The notes beneath the pieces were generated by a model. It was not told where the DNA came from. It ran no database searches and saw only the letters and a program-made list of their open reading frames with translations. 29,181 nt of DNA from Clostridiales bacterium. GTDB taxonomy: Bacteria > Bacillota > Clostridia > Oscillospirales > Oscillospiraceae. Positions within the stretch are counted from its first letter, which is position 1, and each line of letters starts with the position of its first letter. This document shows positions 1 through 6,708 of the stretch, one piece after another. The position numbers were made by a program, and so were the translations under genes. The DNA is taken from NCBI GenBank assembly GCA_012729875.1, contig JAAYCC010000196.1:1-29181 (forward strand), read 5' to 3'.

Positions 1-829
1 AACTCGCCGCAGAAGCTCCGAAGTCCCTCAGTATCTGTTCTACCGCCGAGTCGCCCTGAACGCTGTCCTCCGCAAGTCCCTTTACAGTCACCGGGCCGCC
101 CAGCGCCCCCGCCGTGAGGAAGAATGCGGCATTCGACCAGTCGCCCTCTACGGCCGCCTTGTCGGGCGAACGGTATCTCTGACCACCCTCCATTTCAAGT
201 GCATTGCCGTTTTTTAAAATTATTACGCCAAAACGCCTCTGTGCGTGCAAGGTCATATCGACATAGGCGGCCGACTCAAGCCTTGACGTGAGTATAATGC
301 GGCTGTCCCCGGAAGCAAGCGGCAGCGCCAGCATCAGCCCGGATATATACTGCGAGCTCACATCTCCCGCAATTTCATAAGCGCCGCTGTTCAGCCGTCC
401 TTTCATCTCAAAGGGGAGCCTGTGCCCCGAAAAAAGTACTCCGCCGCTCTCCATAACCTCTATAAGCCCCTCAAGAGGTCTCTCCGGCAGCCGTCCGCCC
501 CCCAGAAACCGCGCTCCGCCGCAGACAACAGATGCCACTGGCAGAAGAAAGCGCAGGGTAGAGCCGCTCTCCTTGCAGTCCAAAAGGGGTCTTTCGGGCG
601 GGGCCTTTATCGGTTCAACGATGTACTCCCCGCACTTATACTCTATTGACGCACCCATTGCCCGCATGCACTCAATCGTCGCGTCTATGTCTGTGCTTGT
701 CTTATCAAGCTCTATGACCGTCGGCTTGTCAGCCAAAGCGGAGCATAGCAGCAGCCTGTGGGCGTCCGATTTTGACGCCGGGGCCTCTATTCCCCCGTAG
801 AGCTGAGACGGTGTTATCCGTATATCCAT
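1..829 (-). CDS. aroA: EPSP synthase (3-phosphoshikimate 1-carboxyvinyltransferase), 3' end cut by window edge
   Basis: This is the sixth step of the shikimate pathway: it joins shikimate-3-phosphate and phosphoenolpyruvate to make EPSP in the cytosol. About 276 N-terminal residues are visible, and the reading frame continues past base 1. Family motifs seen are the N-terminal PASKSDAHR substrate-binding stretch, ESGSTLRFLLPVA, the SSQYISGLMLALPL helix and GDWSNAAFFL. The ATG at 829-827 shares its A with the aroB stop (TAATG), so translation is probably coupled to aroB. It is the last visible gene of the aromatic operon. The C-terminal half, including the second PEP-binding region, is outside the window. 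It could only be confused with MurA, but the motifs are those of AroA. Confidence 0.96.
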   Translation of the reverse strand, partial: MDIRITPSQLYGGIEAPASKSDAHRLLLCSALADKPTVIELDKTSTDIDATIECMRAMGASIEYKCGEYIVEPIKAPPERPLLDCKESGSTLRFLLPVASVVCGGARFLGGGRLPERPLEGLIEVMESGGVLFSGHRLPFEMKGRLNSGAYEIAGDVSSQYISGLMLALPLASGDSRIILTSRLESAAYVDMTLHAQRRFGVIILKNGNALEMEGGQRYRSPDKAAVEGDWSNAAFFLTAGALGGPVTVKGLAEDSVQGDSAVEQILRDFGASAAS

Positions 830-1896
830 TACTGATTCCCCACTCCCAGTTCGATTATATCTCTAAGCTCGGAGACCGGTCTGTCCACTACGCGGCAGCT
901 GCCTATATACTCGGGGAAGACAAGGCTAATACTGCCGCCGCAGCGCTTTTTATCCGACATCGCCGCCTTGCACAGTTCATCCGCTCCGTAAGGCGCCGAG
1001 ACAGGCAGTCCATTCGCCCTGAGTACCCCCGCAATTGCTTCTGCAACACCCTTTTGGGTATAGCCAAGGTTCTCGCCCGCTCTGGCGATCATCACCATAC
1101 CCGCGGCTACGGCATGGCCGTGAGGTATCTCGAAGTTGCTGCACTTTTCTACCGCGTGTCCTATTGTGTGTCCAAGATTGAGTAGCCTGCGCTGTCCCAC
1201 ATCGAACTCGTCAGCTGCAGCTATTTTCCCCTTTATCTCCACACATCGGGCAATAATCCGCGGCAGGTCCCCACGGTCAACGCCCCCCTCAAAGCCGTCA
1301 AAAAGCGCCCTGTCCGTCAAAACTCCGTATTTTATTGCCTCTGCTGCTCCATCGGCAAAGGTCTGTTCCGGAAGAGTGTGAAGACAGTCCGTATCGCAGA
1401 CGACCATCTCCGGCTGCTTAAATATTCCGGCGAGGTTTTTGCCCGCGCTCAGATTGACCGCCGTCTTGCCTCCCACGGAGGAGTCCACCATTGAAAGCAG
1501 CGTCGTCGGTATCTGGACAAGCTTTATCCCCCTAAGATACACTCCCGAGGCAAAGCCCGCCATGTCGCCTGTCACACCGCCTCCCAGAGCGACCACAAGG
1601 TCACTGCGGGTTATCCCGCTGTCGGCAAGGAACTCCAGAGCATCCGAGAGCGTCTCCATGTTTTTGGAGGCCTCCCCTGCCTCAAAAGTATACGCACAGG
1701 GCTTAAAGCCAGCCCGAACAAGGCTCCGCGTGACGGTTTCAAGGTACAGTTTCCCAACATTGCTGTCCGTTATGATTGCCGCCCGGCACGGTGAAACGCT
1801 CTCTGCAATAAGCTGTCCGCAGCAGGAGAGTATGCCCCGGCCAATAAAAACTTCATAGCCTTTCCCCACATCTATGTTTACACTGATAGTACCCAA
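829..1896 (-). CDS. aroB: 3-dehydroquinate synthase
   Basis: Converts DAHP to 3-dehydroquinate, the second shikimate step, using NAD and a divalent metal in the cytosol. The 355-residue length is normal for the family. Visible hallmarks are the GGGVTGDMAGFASGVYLRG NAD-binding segment, QIPTTLLSMVDSSVGGKTAVN and the metal-binding region with RRLLNLGHTIGHAVE and IPHGHAVAAGM. The start codon is TTG at 1896-1894. It is supported by a GGGAGG ribosome site 8 nt upstream that lies over the end of the preceding gene. Only 1 nt separates it from the tyrA stop, and its own stop overlaps the aroA start by 1 nt, so the four genes form one translationally packed unit. Confidence 0.96.
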   Translation of the reverse strand: MGTISVNIDVGKGYEVFIGRGILSCCGQLIAESVSPCRAAIITDSNVGKLYLETVTRSLVRAGFKPCAYTFEAGEASKNMETLSDALEFLADSGITRSDLVVALGGGVTGDMAGFASGVYLRGIKLVQIPTTLLSMVDSSVGGKTAVNLSAGKNLAGIFKQPEMVVCDTDCLHTLPEQTFADGAAEAIKYGVLTDRALFDGFEGGVDRGDLPRIIARCVEIKGKIAAADEFDVGQRRLLNLGHTIGHAVEKCSNFEIPHGHAVAAGMVMIARAGENLGYTQKGVAEAIAGVLRANGLPVSAPYGADELCKAAMSDKKRCGGSISLVFPEYIGSCRVVDRPVSELRDIIELGVGNQ

Positions 1897-1897
1897 A

Positions 1898-2734
1898 TCA
1901 GTTTCCTCCCGCCTTAAGCTTCATCTCTCTGCCCTCCTTCAGAAGCGCCCTCAGGCTCACTGCGTCACCGGTTTTGAGGGCGTTTAAATACTGGGAAAGA
2001 TTATCAATCAAAAGCTCCAGCTCGTTTGTGAGATTGTCCGCATTGGCCAGAAACAGCTCTGTCCAGAGGTTCTCGTCTAGTCTCGCCACGCGTGTCATGT
2101 CCATGTAGCTGCCCGCTGAAAAGCCGCGGTTCTGCTGTGCCGTCGGGGATTTGATATATGCGCTGGAGGTCACGTGTGCAAGCTGCGAGGTATAGGCTAT
2201 GCGGCGGTCATGCTCCTCGGGCGTCGTAAAGGTGAGTTGCCCGAAGCCCAACTGCAGAAAAAACTCCTTGAGAAAATCCAGCATCCTCATGTCGGTGCGC
2301 TCATCGGGAGTCAGTATCATGGACGCGCCGTGGAAAAGCTCATCATCTGCATTCGAAAAACCGCTGACCTCCTTGCCCGCCATTGGGTGTCCGCCAATGT
2401 ACGAAAAGCCGTGCGAAGCCGCAATCGGCGCAATCTGCCCGCATATTGCGCGTTTAACGCCGCAGAGGTCTATGAGTATCGCGTCACTGGAGAGGTACTC
2501 AGCGTTTTCCTCTACCCAACTCAGCAGTGCCTTCGGAGGAAGCGCCGCCAGAACAAGCCCGCATTCCCCGAGACTGTCCGCTGTCAGGTCGCCGTCTATG
2601 GAGCCGGACATCTTCGCCATAGCCACCGCCTCGGCATTTTTGTCAAGCCCCAGCACTCTGTGCCCTGTTCTGGATTTCACACTTTTGGCCATGGAGCCGC
2701 CGATCAGCCCCAGTCCTACTATACCTACGGTCAC
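1898..2734 (-). CDS. tyrA: Prephenate dehydrogenase
   Basis: Oxidatively decarboxylates prephenate to 4-hydroxyphenylpyruvate, committing chorismate to tyrosine. The 278-residue protein starts with a Rossmann NAD site (VGIVGLGLIGGSMAKS). It also has the family GGHPMAGKEVSGF substrate/catalytic loop and SQLAHVTSSAYIK, and ends in an all-helical dimerisation region. No ACT or chorismate mutase domain is present, so feedback control would have to come from the operon leader or from another enzyme. I chose the GTG at 2734 over the GTG at 2752. The inner start gives a 4-nt GTGA overlap with the upstream gene, has GGGGGC 8 nt before it, and places the Rossmann strand at the N-terminus. Arogenate versus prephenate preference cannot be told. 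Confidence 0.92.
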   Translation of the reverse strand: MTVGIVGLGLIGGSMAKSVKSRTGHRVLGLDKNAEAVAMAKMSGSIDGDLTADSLGECGLVLAALPPKALLSWVEENAEYLSSDAILIDLCGVKRAICGQIAPIAASHGFSYIGGHPMAGKEVSGFSNADDELFHGASMILTPDERTDMRMLDFLKEFFLQLGFGQLTFTTPEEHDRRIAYTSQLAHVTSSAYIKSPTAQQNRGFSAGSYMDMTRVARLDENLWTELFLANADNLTNELELLIDNLSQYLNALKTGDAVSLRALLKEGREMKLKAGGN

Positions 2735-3744
2735 TTCGACGCCCCCCTGCACAGCTCCGCTATCTCGCGCAGTCTCTCTGCCAGACCGTCAAACACCTCG
2801 GGTCTAATGGACTGCGGGCCGTCGCAGAGGGCGTGTTCCGGGTCGTTGTGGACCTCGATGATAAGCCCGTCCGCGCCCGCCGCAACTGCGGCGCAGGAGA
2901 GCGGGGCCACTAGATCCGAGCGCCCCGCGGAGTGGCTGGGATCGACAATGACCGGCAGGTGCGTCAGCCGCTTCAAAACAGGCACCGCCGCCACATCCAT
3001 GGTATTGCGCGTATAGGTCTCAAAGGTTCGTATGCCCCGCTCGCATAAAATGACCTGATCGTTGCCGCCCGCCATAATATACTCGGCGCTCATCAGAAGC
3101 TCCTCATAGGTGGCGGAAAGTCCGCGCTTGAGTAGTACAGGCTTACGCAGGCTGCCGAGAGCCTTCAAAAGCTCAAAGTTCTGCATATTGCGCGCCCCCA
3201 CCTGTATGACGTCCACATCTTCAAAGAGCGGAAGCTGAGACGCGTCCATTATCTCAGTGACGATGGGGAGAGCTGTTTCCGCCTTGGCCAGCGTCAGAAG
3301 ACGTATGCCCTCGGCGCGCAGGCCCTGGAATGAGTAGGGCGATGTGCGCGGCTTGAAAGCGCCGCCGCGAAGCATATTCGCCCCGCTCGCCTTGACGCTC
3401 CTTGCGACGGAAACAATCTGCTCCTCGGACTCCACCGAACAGGGTCCGGCGATTATGGTCAGATTGCCGCCGCCCACTTGGACGTCTCCCACCTTCACCA
3501 CGGTGTCCTGCGGGTGGAACTTGCGGTTTGCGTTTTTATACGGCTCCTGAATTCTCTTAACGTCCTCGACAATATCCAATGCTGAGATGAGGTTAATGTC
3601 CAGGGCAGACGTATCACCCACTAAGCCCAGTATAGTCTGGGATATACCCACGGAGGTGTGCACCTCTATGCCCTTTTCATGGAGCCATCCGATGAAATTG
3701 TTCACCTGGGCCTGATTGGGGTTTTGTTTCAATATAACTATCAT
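2731..3744 (-). CDS. aroF: 3-deoxy-7-phosphoheptulonate (DAHP) synthase, type I-beta with N-terminal regulatory domain
   Basis: Condenses phosphoenolpyruvate and erythrose-4-phosphate, the entry reaction of aromatic biosynthesis. It has 337 residues. Residues about 1-75 form a ferredoxin-like regulatory domain (MIVILKQN...ILGLVGD), known in this family to mediate allosteric inhibition. The barrel follows, with GPCSVES (metal Cys), KPRTSPYSFQGL, LLKRGLSATYEE, IVDPSHSAGR (metal His) and IIEVHNDPE (metal Glu/Asp side). The ATG at 3744 is chosen because GGAGGA sits 7 nt upstream; a TTG 15 nt further up overlaps that site and is unlikely. It is the first enzyme gene after an aromatic-rich leader and attenuator, and overlaps tyrA by 4 nt. 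The product would therefore be controlled at both transcript and protein level. Confidence 0.96.
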   Translation of the reverse strand: MIVILKQNPNQAQVNNFIGWLHEKGIEVHTSVGISQTILGLVGDTSALDINLISALDIVEDVKRIQEPYKNANRKFHPQDTVVKVGDVQVGGGNLTIIAGPCSVESEEQIVSVARSVKASGANMLRGGAFKPRTSPYSFQGLRAEGIRLLTLAKAETALPIVTEIMDASQLPLFEDVDVIQVGARNMQNFELLKALGSLRKPVLLKRGLSATYEELLMSAEYIMAGGNDQVILCERGIRTFETYTRNTMDVAAVPVLKRLTHLPVIVDPSHSAGRSDLVAPLSCAAVAAGADGLIIEVHNDPEHALCDGPQSIRPEVFDGLAERLREIAELCRGASK

Positions 3745-3763
3745 AATATTTTCCTCCAAATAA

Positions 3764-3796
3764 CGAAAAAATCCCCGCAGCGGTCTGACTGCGAGG
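3764..3796 (-). terminator. Attenuator terminator in the aroF leader
   Basis: On the minus strand, CCTCGCAG and CTGCGGGG form an 8-bp stem (one G-U pair) with an 8-nt loop, followed by A and six T. It sits 20 nt before the aroF ATG and after the leader peptide, so an RNA polymerase entering the operon must pass it. Its 5' arm can pair instead with an upstream segment (see the antiterminator entry). Confidence 0.8.
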
Positions 3797-3838
3797 TTTT
3801 GTTACGAATACTCTGCTATTGTCTCAGGATTCGCGTCA
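3786..3838 (-). promoter_or_regulatory. Predicted antiterminator overlapping leader stop codon and terminator 5' arm
   Basis: The segment TGACGCGA (3831-3838), which begins with the leader peptide's TGA stop, can pair with TCGCaGTCA (3786-3794): 8 bp with one bulged A. The second partner contains part of the terminator 5' arm, so the two folds exclude each other. A ribosome at the stop codon would cover TGACGCGA and let the terminator form. A ribosome stalled earlier at Phe/Tyr codons would leave it free. A further pair, GTCTCAGG (3940-3947) with CCTGAGAC (3821-3828), links the leader ribosome-site region to the segment after the stop. Pairings were found by eye. Confidence 0.65.
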
Positions 3839-3928
3839 CCCGTTTTCAGCCAAACCGATATAAGCCTTACCGAAATAATAGGTAAAGCTGGAGAAACGGT
3901 ATTCGGCTGCAAAGATGAATGAGTTCAT
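3836..3928 (-). CDS. Phe/Tyr-rich leader peptide of the aromatic operon (30 aa)
   Basis: This 30-codon ORF starts at ATG 3928, 8 nt after a GGGAG ribosome site, and ends at TGA 3838-3836. Nine of 30 residues are aromatic: F4, F6, Y10, F12, F15, Y17, Y18, F19 and Y23. There is no Trp. The codons for Y17-Y18-F19 lie in the loop of a 7-bp hairpin (arms 3881-3887 and 3865-3871, one G-U pair). Directly after it come an antiterminator and a terminator, then DAHP synthase. By analogy with the known pheA-type leaders, I infer that translation of this peptide senses charged tRNA-Phe and tRNA-Tyr. It is too short for usual gene callers. An ORF of this composition in exactly this place is unlikely to be chance. 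Confidence 0.8.
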   Translation of the reverse strand: MNSFIFAAEYRFSSFTYYFGKAYIGLAENG

Positions 3929-3981
3929 TGTTGCCGCTCCCTGAGACTTATTGTCAGTATGATAACACCGGAACGGACAAA

Positions 3982-3990
3982 AATATACCA
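3982..3990 (-). promoter_or_regulatory. Candidate promoter (extended -10) for the aromatic operon leader
   Basis: The minus strand reads TGGTATATT, an extended -10 (TGnTATATT). No good -35 lies 17 nt upstream, which is common when the extended element is present. A start near 3975 would give about 47 nt before the leader peptide ATG. Other AT-rich hexamers nearby make the assignment tentative. Confidence 0.4.
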
Positions 3991-4144
3991 TCAATCTATA
4001 CAAAATTTACTGTTCAGACTTGTGCTTTTTTGTGGTTGCAGCCCTTTTGCCAATGTGTTACTATTCGATCAATAGACAGTATAGCCGAGCCGGCAGGCTC
4101 TAAATATCCTAATAAAAATATTTTTTAATATTTCTAAAAAACGA

Positions 4145-4187
4145 CCCCCTACGGGGCTTGCGCGCTCCGCAGTCAATCTGGTAGAGT
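4145..4187 (+). promoter_or_regulatory. GC-rich box P1 with overlapping promoter for candidate sRNA A
   Basis: A 12-nt box CCCCCTACGGGG (4145-4156) is followed directly by CTTGCG. TTGCGC (4158-4163) can act as -35, with TAGAGT (4182-4187) as -10 at 18-nt spacing. The same box-CTTG layout recurs at 4311, 8662, 8704 and 8763, which is the main reason to think it is a regulatory site. The -10 is weak, so the exact start is uncertain. Confidence 0.45.
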
Positions 4188-4193
4188 ATATAT

Positions 4194-4280
4194 GCAGCCA
4201 TTGATCTGTGTGATACAGACGTGTTCCCTTCTCCTTTTTTAGATCCGCCTGCGATTGGATCCCGCAGGCGGATTTTATAA
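4194..4280 (+). ncRNA. Candidate small RNA A with anti-Shine-Dalgarno stretch and terminator
   Basis: The stretch of about 85 nt has three parts. First is a small hairpin (TCTGT/ACAGA, 4205-4219). Next is a C/T-rich, probably single-stranded linker containing TTCTCCTT (4229-4236), complementary to AAGGAGAA ribosome sites. Last is an 11-bp terminator stem (ATCCGCCTGCG 4243-4253 with CGCAGGCGGAT 4263-4273) followed by TTTATAATT. A second copy with the same part order lies on the opposite strand at 8541-8625. No ORF with a ribosome site fits here. Function as a base-pairing regulator is inferred from the layout and not shown. Confidence 0.5.
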
Positions 4281-4310
4281 TTCTTTCTTTGCTATAATAG
4301 ACGCTTATAA

Positions 4311-4352
4311 CCCCCCAGGGGGCTTGCGGGGTCAATTGTCGATATTTATACT
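4311..4352 (+). promoter_or_regulatory. GC-rich box P2 with promoter for the tandem methyltransferase gene
   Basis: Box CCCCCCAGGGGG (4311-4322) is followed by CTTGCGG. TTGCGG (4324-4329) and TATACT (4347-4352) form a -35/-10 pair with ideal 17-nt spacing. A start near 4359 gives an 83-nt 5' UTR to the methyltransferase. A second possible -10, TGCTATAAT (4290-4298), lies just upstream of the box and could start transcripts that carry the box as a 5' hairpin. Confidence 0.55.
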
Positions 4353-4441
4353 AATAATGTATATACAAGTAGTTAGTGTTTTGTAAGCTTTGCAATCCGC
4401 CGACTGTCCATATATTCAAATTCAACCGGAGGAATAAACAT

Positions 4442-5941
4442 ATGTATCTCAACCAAATCGGGACATACTGGGACTCCCGAGCCGAGGGTTACTCCATGAC
4501 AATCCATCAACAGCTTAAAAGCAATGAATACAGTTACTTCCGCGACATGTTGCGCCGTGGCGCCCCTCAGGGCGAGGGCCTATCCTGCCTCGACATCGGC
4601 TGCGGACCCGGCTTTTTCTCCATACTTCTGGCCCAGGACGGACACAATGTCACCGCTGTGGACTACTCTGAGGGTATGCTGGAAAAGGCCACTGAGAACT
4701 TTTCGGAGATGGGCGTAGATATCATGACGGCGCAGGGCGACGCGCAGAACCTGCCCTTTGCAAGCGGCAGCTTCGATTACATAGTCTCCCGTAACCTCGT
4801 CTGGAACCTTGAATATCCCGAAAACGCCTACCGCGAGTGGATAAGACTGCTCAAACCCGGCGGGCGGCTTCTCGTCGCCGACGGTAACCACTACCTCCAC
4901 TATTATGACGAGGTATATCTTGCGTCTAAAGTAGGCGGCGAGAATCACCACCCGGACATCTACGGTGTGGATCCGTCCCCCATCAACAATATAGCACGCG
5001 ACCTGCCCCTCTCCAGGGAGCACCGTCCAGAATGGGATATGCAAACGCTGCTCAGGCTGGGCATGGAGCATTTGGACGTCCATGTAAGCCGAAGGGAATT
5101 TCCAGACCCCGCAGATGGTGAGACAAAGTCCGTCATCGCCGACTTTGTCGTCTGCGCGGGTAAGCCGGCGAATAAAAAGATTCTCTCCGGTGAGGAACAG
5201 CAGAAGCTCATCGACGACCAGTGGACAGAGGCCTCCGACAACTACGACAACATCATACACGACGAGCTTAACAGCTTTCGGGTAAAGGCTTGGACAGATC
5301 TAATCTTGGAAAACGCTCCGAAGAAGCCCGTACTTGACATTCTCGACTGCGGCTGCGGCCCCGCCTTTTTCTCCATACTGCTCTCAAGAGCCGGTCACAG
5401 GGTCGTCGGTCTCGACGGATCCGAGGGAATGCTTAACCACGCAACTCAAAACGCCCTGCAATACGACGTTCATCCGCTCTTTGTCAGAGGCGACTGCCAC
5501 GATCTGCCTTTTCCCGACAACTCCTTTGACCTTGTGGTCAGCCGCAATGTCACCCACACTCTCAGAAATCACCGTCAGGTATATGGACAGTGGCTTCGTG
5601 TGTTGCGTCCGGGCGGAAAGCTTCTCATATTCGACGCCAACTGGCACCTCATGCAGACTGACCCCGACATCCGCAGAGAGTTCTCCCGGCGCGAGAAGGA
5701 ATGCATTGAGCGCTACGGCTCCAATTTCAGCGGCGGCAAGCGCGAGGTCGATGACTGCGAGGTCACGTCCTCTCACCTACTGGGCACCTGTGTCCGCCCC
5801 GGCTGGGATATGTCAATTCTTGAACAGGCCGGGTATAAAAACATATTTACAGAGGAGAACATCATTGACGGGCTCTGGGACGACAAGGAAAAGCTTATTT
5901 ACGGCTCAACCCCAATGTTTATGATAGCAGCTTCAAAATAA
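4442..5941 (+). CDS. Tandem-duplicated class I SAM-dependent methyltransferase
   Basis: A 499-residue protein made of two complete methyltransferase units of about 250 residues each. Unit 1 has the SAM motif LDIGCGPGFF (50-59), acidic D74 in TAVDYSEGML, GDAQNLPF and LLKPGGRLLVADG. Unit 2 repeats these as LDCGCGPAFF (301-310), GLDGSEGML, GDCHDLPF and VLRPGGKLLIFDA. Each unit starts with a YxxxIHxEL-like helix and ends with an RPxWDM stretch (195-200 and 452-457), so the whole unit was duplicated. Both SAM sites look intact. The substrate is not recognisable; the fold is shared by small-molecule, quinone and metallophore methyltransferases. The ATG at 4442 has GGAGGA 8 nt upstream. The gene is preceded by a promoter overlapping box P2 and has no co-directional partner closer than 200 nt. 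Confidence 0.88.
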   Translation: MYLNQIGTYWDSRAEGYSMTIHQQLKSNEYSYFRDMLRRGAPQGEGLSCLDIGCGPGFFSILLAQDGHNVTAVDYSEGMLEKATENFSEMGVDIMTAQGDAQNLPFASGSFDYIVSRNLVWNLEYPENAYREWIRLLKPGGRLLVADGNHYLHYYDEVYLASKVGGENHHPDIYGVDPSPINNIARDLPLSREHRPEWDMQTLLRLGMEHLDVHVSRREFPDPADGETKSVIADFVVCAGKPANKKILSGEEQQKLIDDQWTEASDNYDNIIHDELNSFRVKAWTDLILENAPKKPVLDILDCGCGPAFFSILLSRAGHRVVGLDGSEGMLNHATQNALQYDVHPLFVRGDCHDLPFPDNSFDLVVSRNVTHTLRNHRQVYGQWLRVLRPGGKLLIFDANWHLMQTDPDIRREFSRREKECIERYGSNFSGGKREVDDCEVTSSHLLGTCVRPGWDMSILEQAGYKNIFTEENIIDGLWDDKEKLIYGSTPMFMIAASK

Positions 5942-6008
5942 GGGCAAAAAGTCTCCAAGCGCAAAAAAACACAGCGGCCAGCTCTTTACACACTATTTCA
6001 GTGACGTA

Positions 6009-6121
6009 CCGCTGCAGCGGCGAAGACAACAAACGACGCCCGAAACTAGTACACGAGGCGGCTGATCTCTTCTGTACTATCCACCGTATAACACTTCGCT
6101 CTAAAGCGAAGATATTATAAT
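6009..6121 (+). promoter_or_regulatory. Hairpins and possible -10 upstream of the C_GCAxxG protein gene
   Basis: The 200-nt gap after the methyltransferase gene has a perfect 12-nt palindrome (CCGCTGCAGCGG, 6009-6020) and a hairpin CTTCGCT/AGCGAAG (6094-6111). A TATAAT (6116-6121) ends only 5 nt before the AAGGAG ribosome site. No convincing -35 accompanies it; TATAAC (6087-6092) is an alternative -10. I see no clear terminator for the methyltransferase gene, so read-through into the next gene is possible. Confidence 0.35.
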
Positions 6122-6140
6122 ACAATAAGGAGTGACAGTA

Positions 6141-6551
6141 ATGGCAGATATGTCAAAGGCCTATGAGATGTACAAGGCGGGTTTTAGCTGCGGTCAGATC
6201 GTGGCGACCTTCCTGTCGGAGATCTGCGGCTTTGATGAAAAGGCCGCCCGCGCCGCTCTCGGCGGCTTCGGCGGAGGTATGTATTGCGGCGAAACCTGCA
6301 GTGCTGCGGTCGGCGCAGTATATTCCTTAGGAATGTACTGCAACCACTGTGAGTACAACGACCCGCAGGCAGGCGATAAAATCGTCGCGATGACCAAGGA
6401 GTTCACCGAGAAGTTCAGCGCAAAGCATGGCTCTCTCGCATGCCGCGACCTTTGCAAGCCAACAGACCTGCACAAATGCGGAGAGTACATAGACACAGCC
6501 GTGTCGCTTGTAAGTGAGCTGGTCGAAAGGGACAGGGAAAAAAGCAATTAG
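6141..6551 (+). CDS. C_GCAxxG_C_C family cysteine-rich protein
   Basis: A 136-residue soluble protein with nine cysteines: C17, C29, C49, C53, C67, C70, C101, C105 and C113. It shows the family's FSCGQ start, a GGFGGGMYCGE glycine run and CSAAVGAVYSLG, matching the C_GCAxxG_C_C pattern. Members occur widely in anaerobes, often near redox enzymes; their function is not established, and the cysteines suggest metal or Fe-S binding. The ATG at 6141 is used because AAGGAG sits 8 nt upstream. A GTG at 6132 overlaps that site. It is followed by a strong bidirectional terminator shared with the convergent symporter gene. Whether it works with the upstream methyltransferase is unknown. Confidence 0.85.
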   Translation: MADMSKAYEMYKAGFSCGQIVATFLSEICGFDEKAARAALGGFGGGMYCGETCSAAVGAVYSLGMYCNHCEYNDPQAGDKIVAMTKEFTEKFSAKHGSLACRDLCKPTDLHKCGEYIDTAVSLVSELVERDREKSN

Positions 6552-6603
6552 CCTTATACGGGATAAACCTCAAATCTTTATTGATTGCCGGTGTACTTTT
6601 AAA

Positions 6604-6648
6604 AGAGATAGAGCCCCCCTCTAAATGAGGGAGGCTCTGTCTCTTTTT
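6604..6648. terminator. Bidirectional terminator between C_GCAxxG gene and symporter gene
   Basis: An 18-bp stem (6604-6621 with 6627-6644; one mismatch, one G-T) has a 5-nt loop. TTTTT follows on the plus strand and TTTTAAAAG on the minus strand. It lies between two convergent genes and can stop both. Confidence 0.9.
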
Positions 6649-6708
6649 GCGGAGCTCTGCTCTTGCGGCTTACCTTTGCTTTGCCGCGTTTTTCATAATA
6701 ACTTTCTA

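Noticed and set aside
3800..3990. T-box riboswitch upstream of DAHP synthase
   Set aside because: GGGTGACGCG superficially resembles the T-box core, but the GGTACCGCG part and specifier-loop layout are missing, while a leader ORF and attenuator explain the region.
4069..4335. 88-codon minus-strand ORF in the intergenic region
   Set aside because: No ribosome site; it runs through the terminator of candidate RNA A and boxes P1 and P2. Composition looks like translated non-coding DNA.
4140..4335. Palindrome-ended mobile element (IS200/IS605-derived) bounded by the GC boxes
   Set aside because: Hairpin-like ends and a TCAA after the second box invite this, but no transposase is present. The boxes also fit -35 positions better, and the second cluster does not have matching ends.
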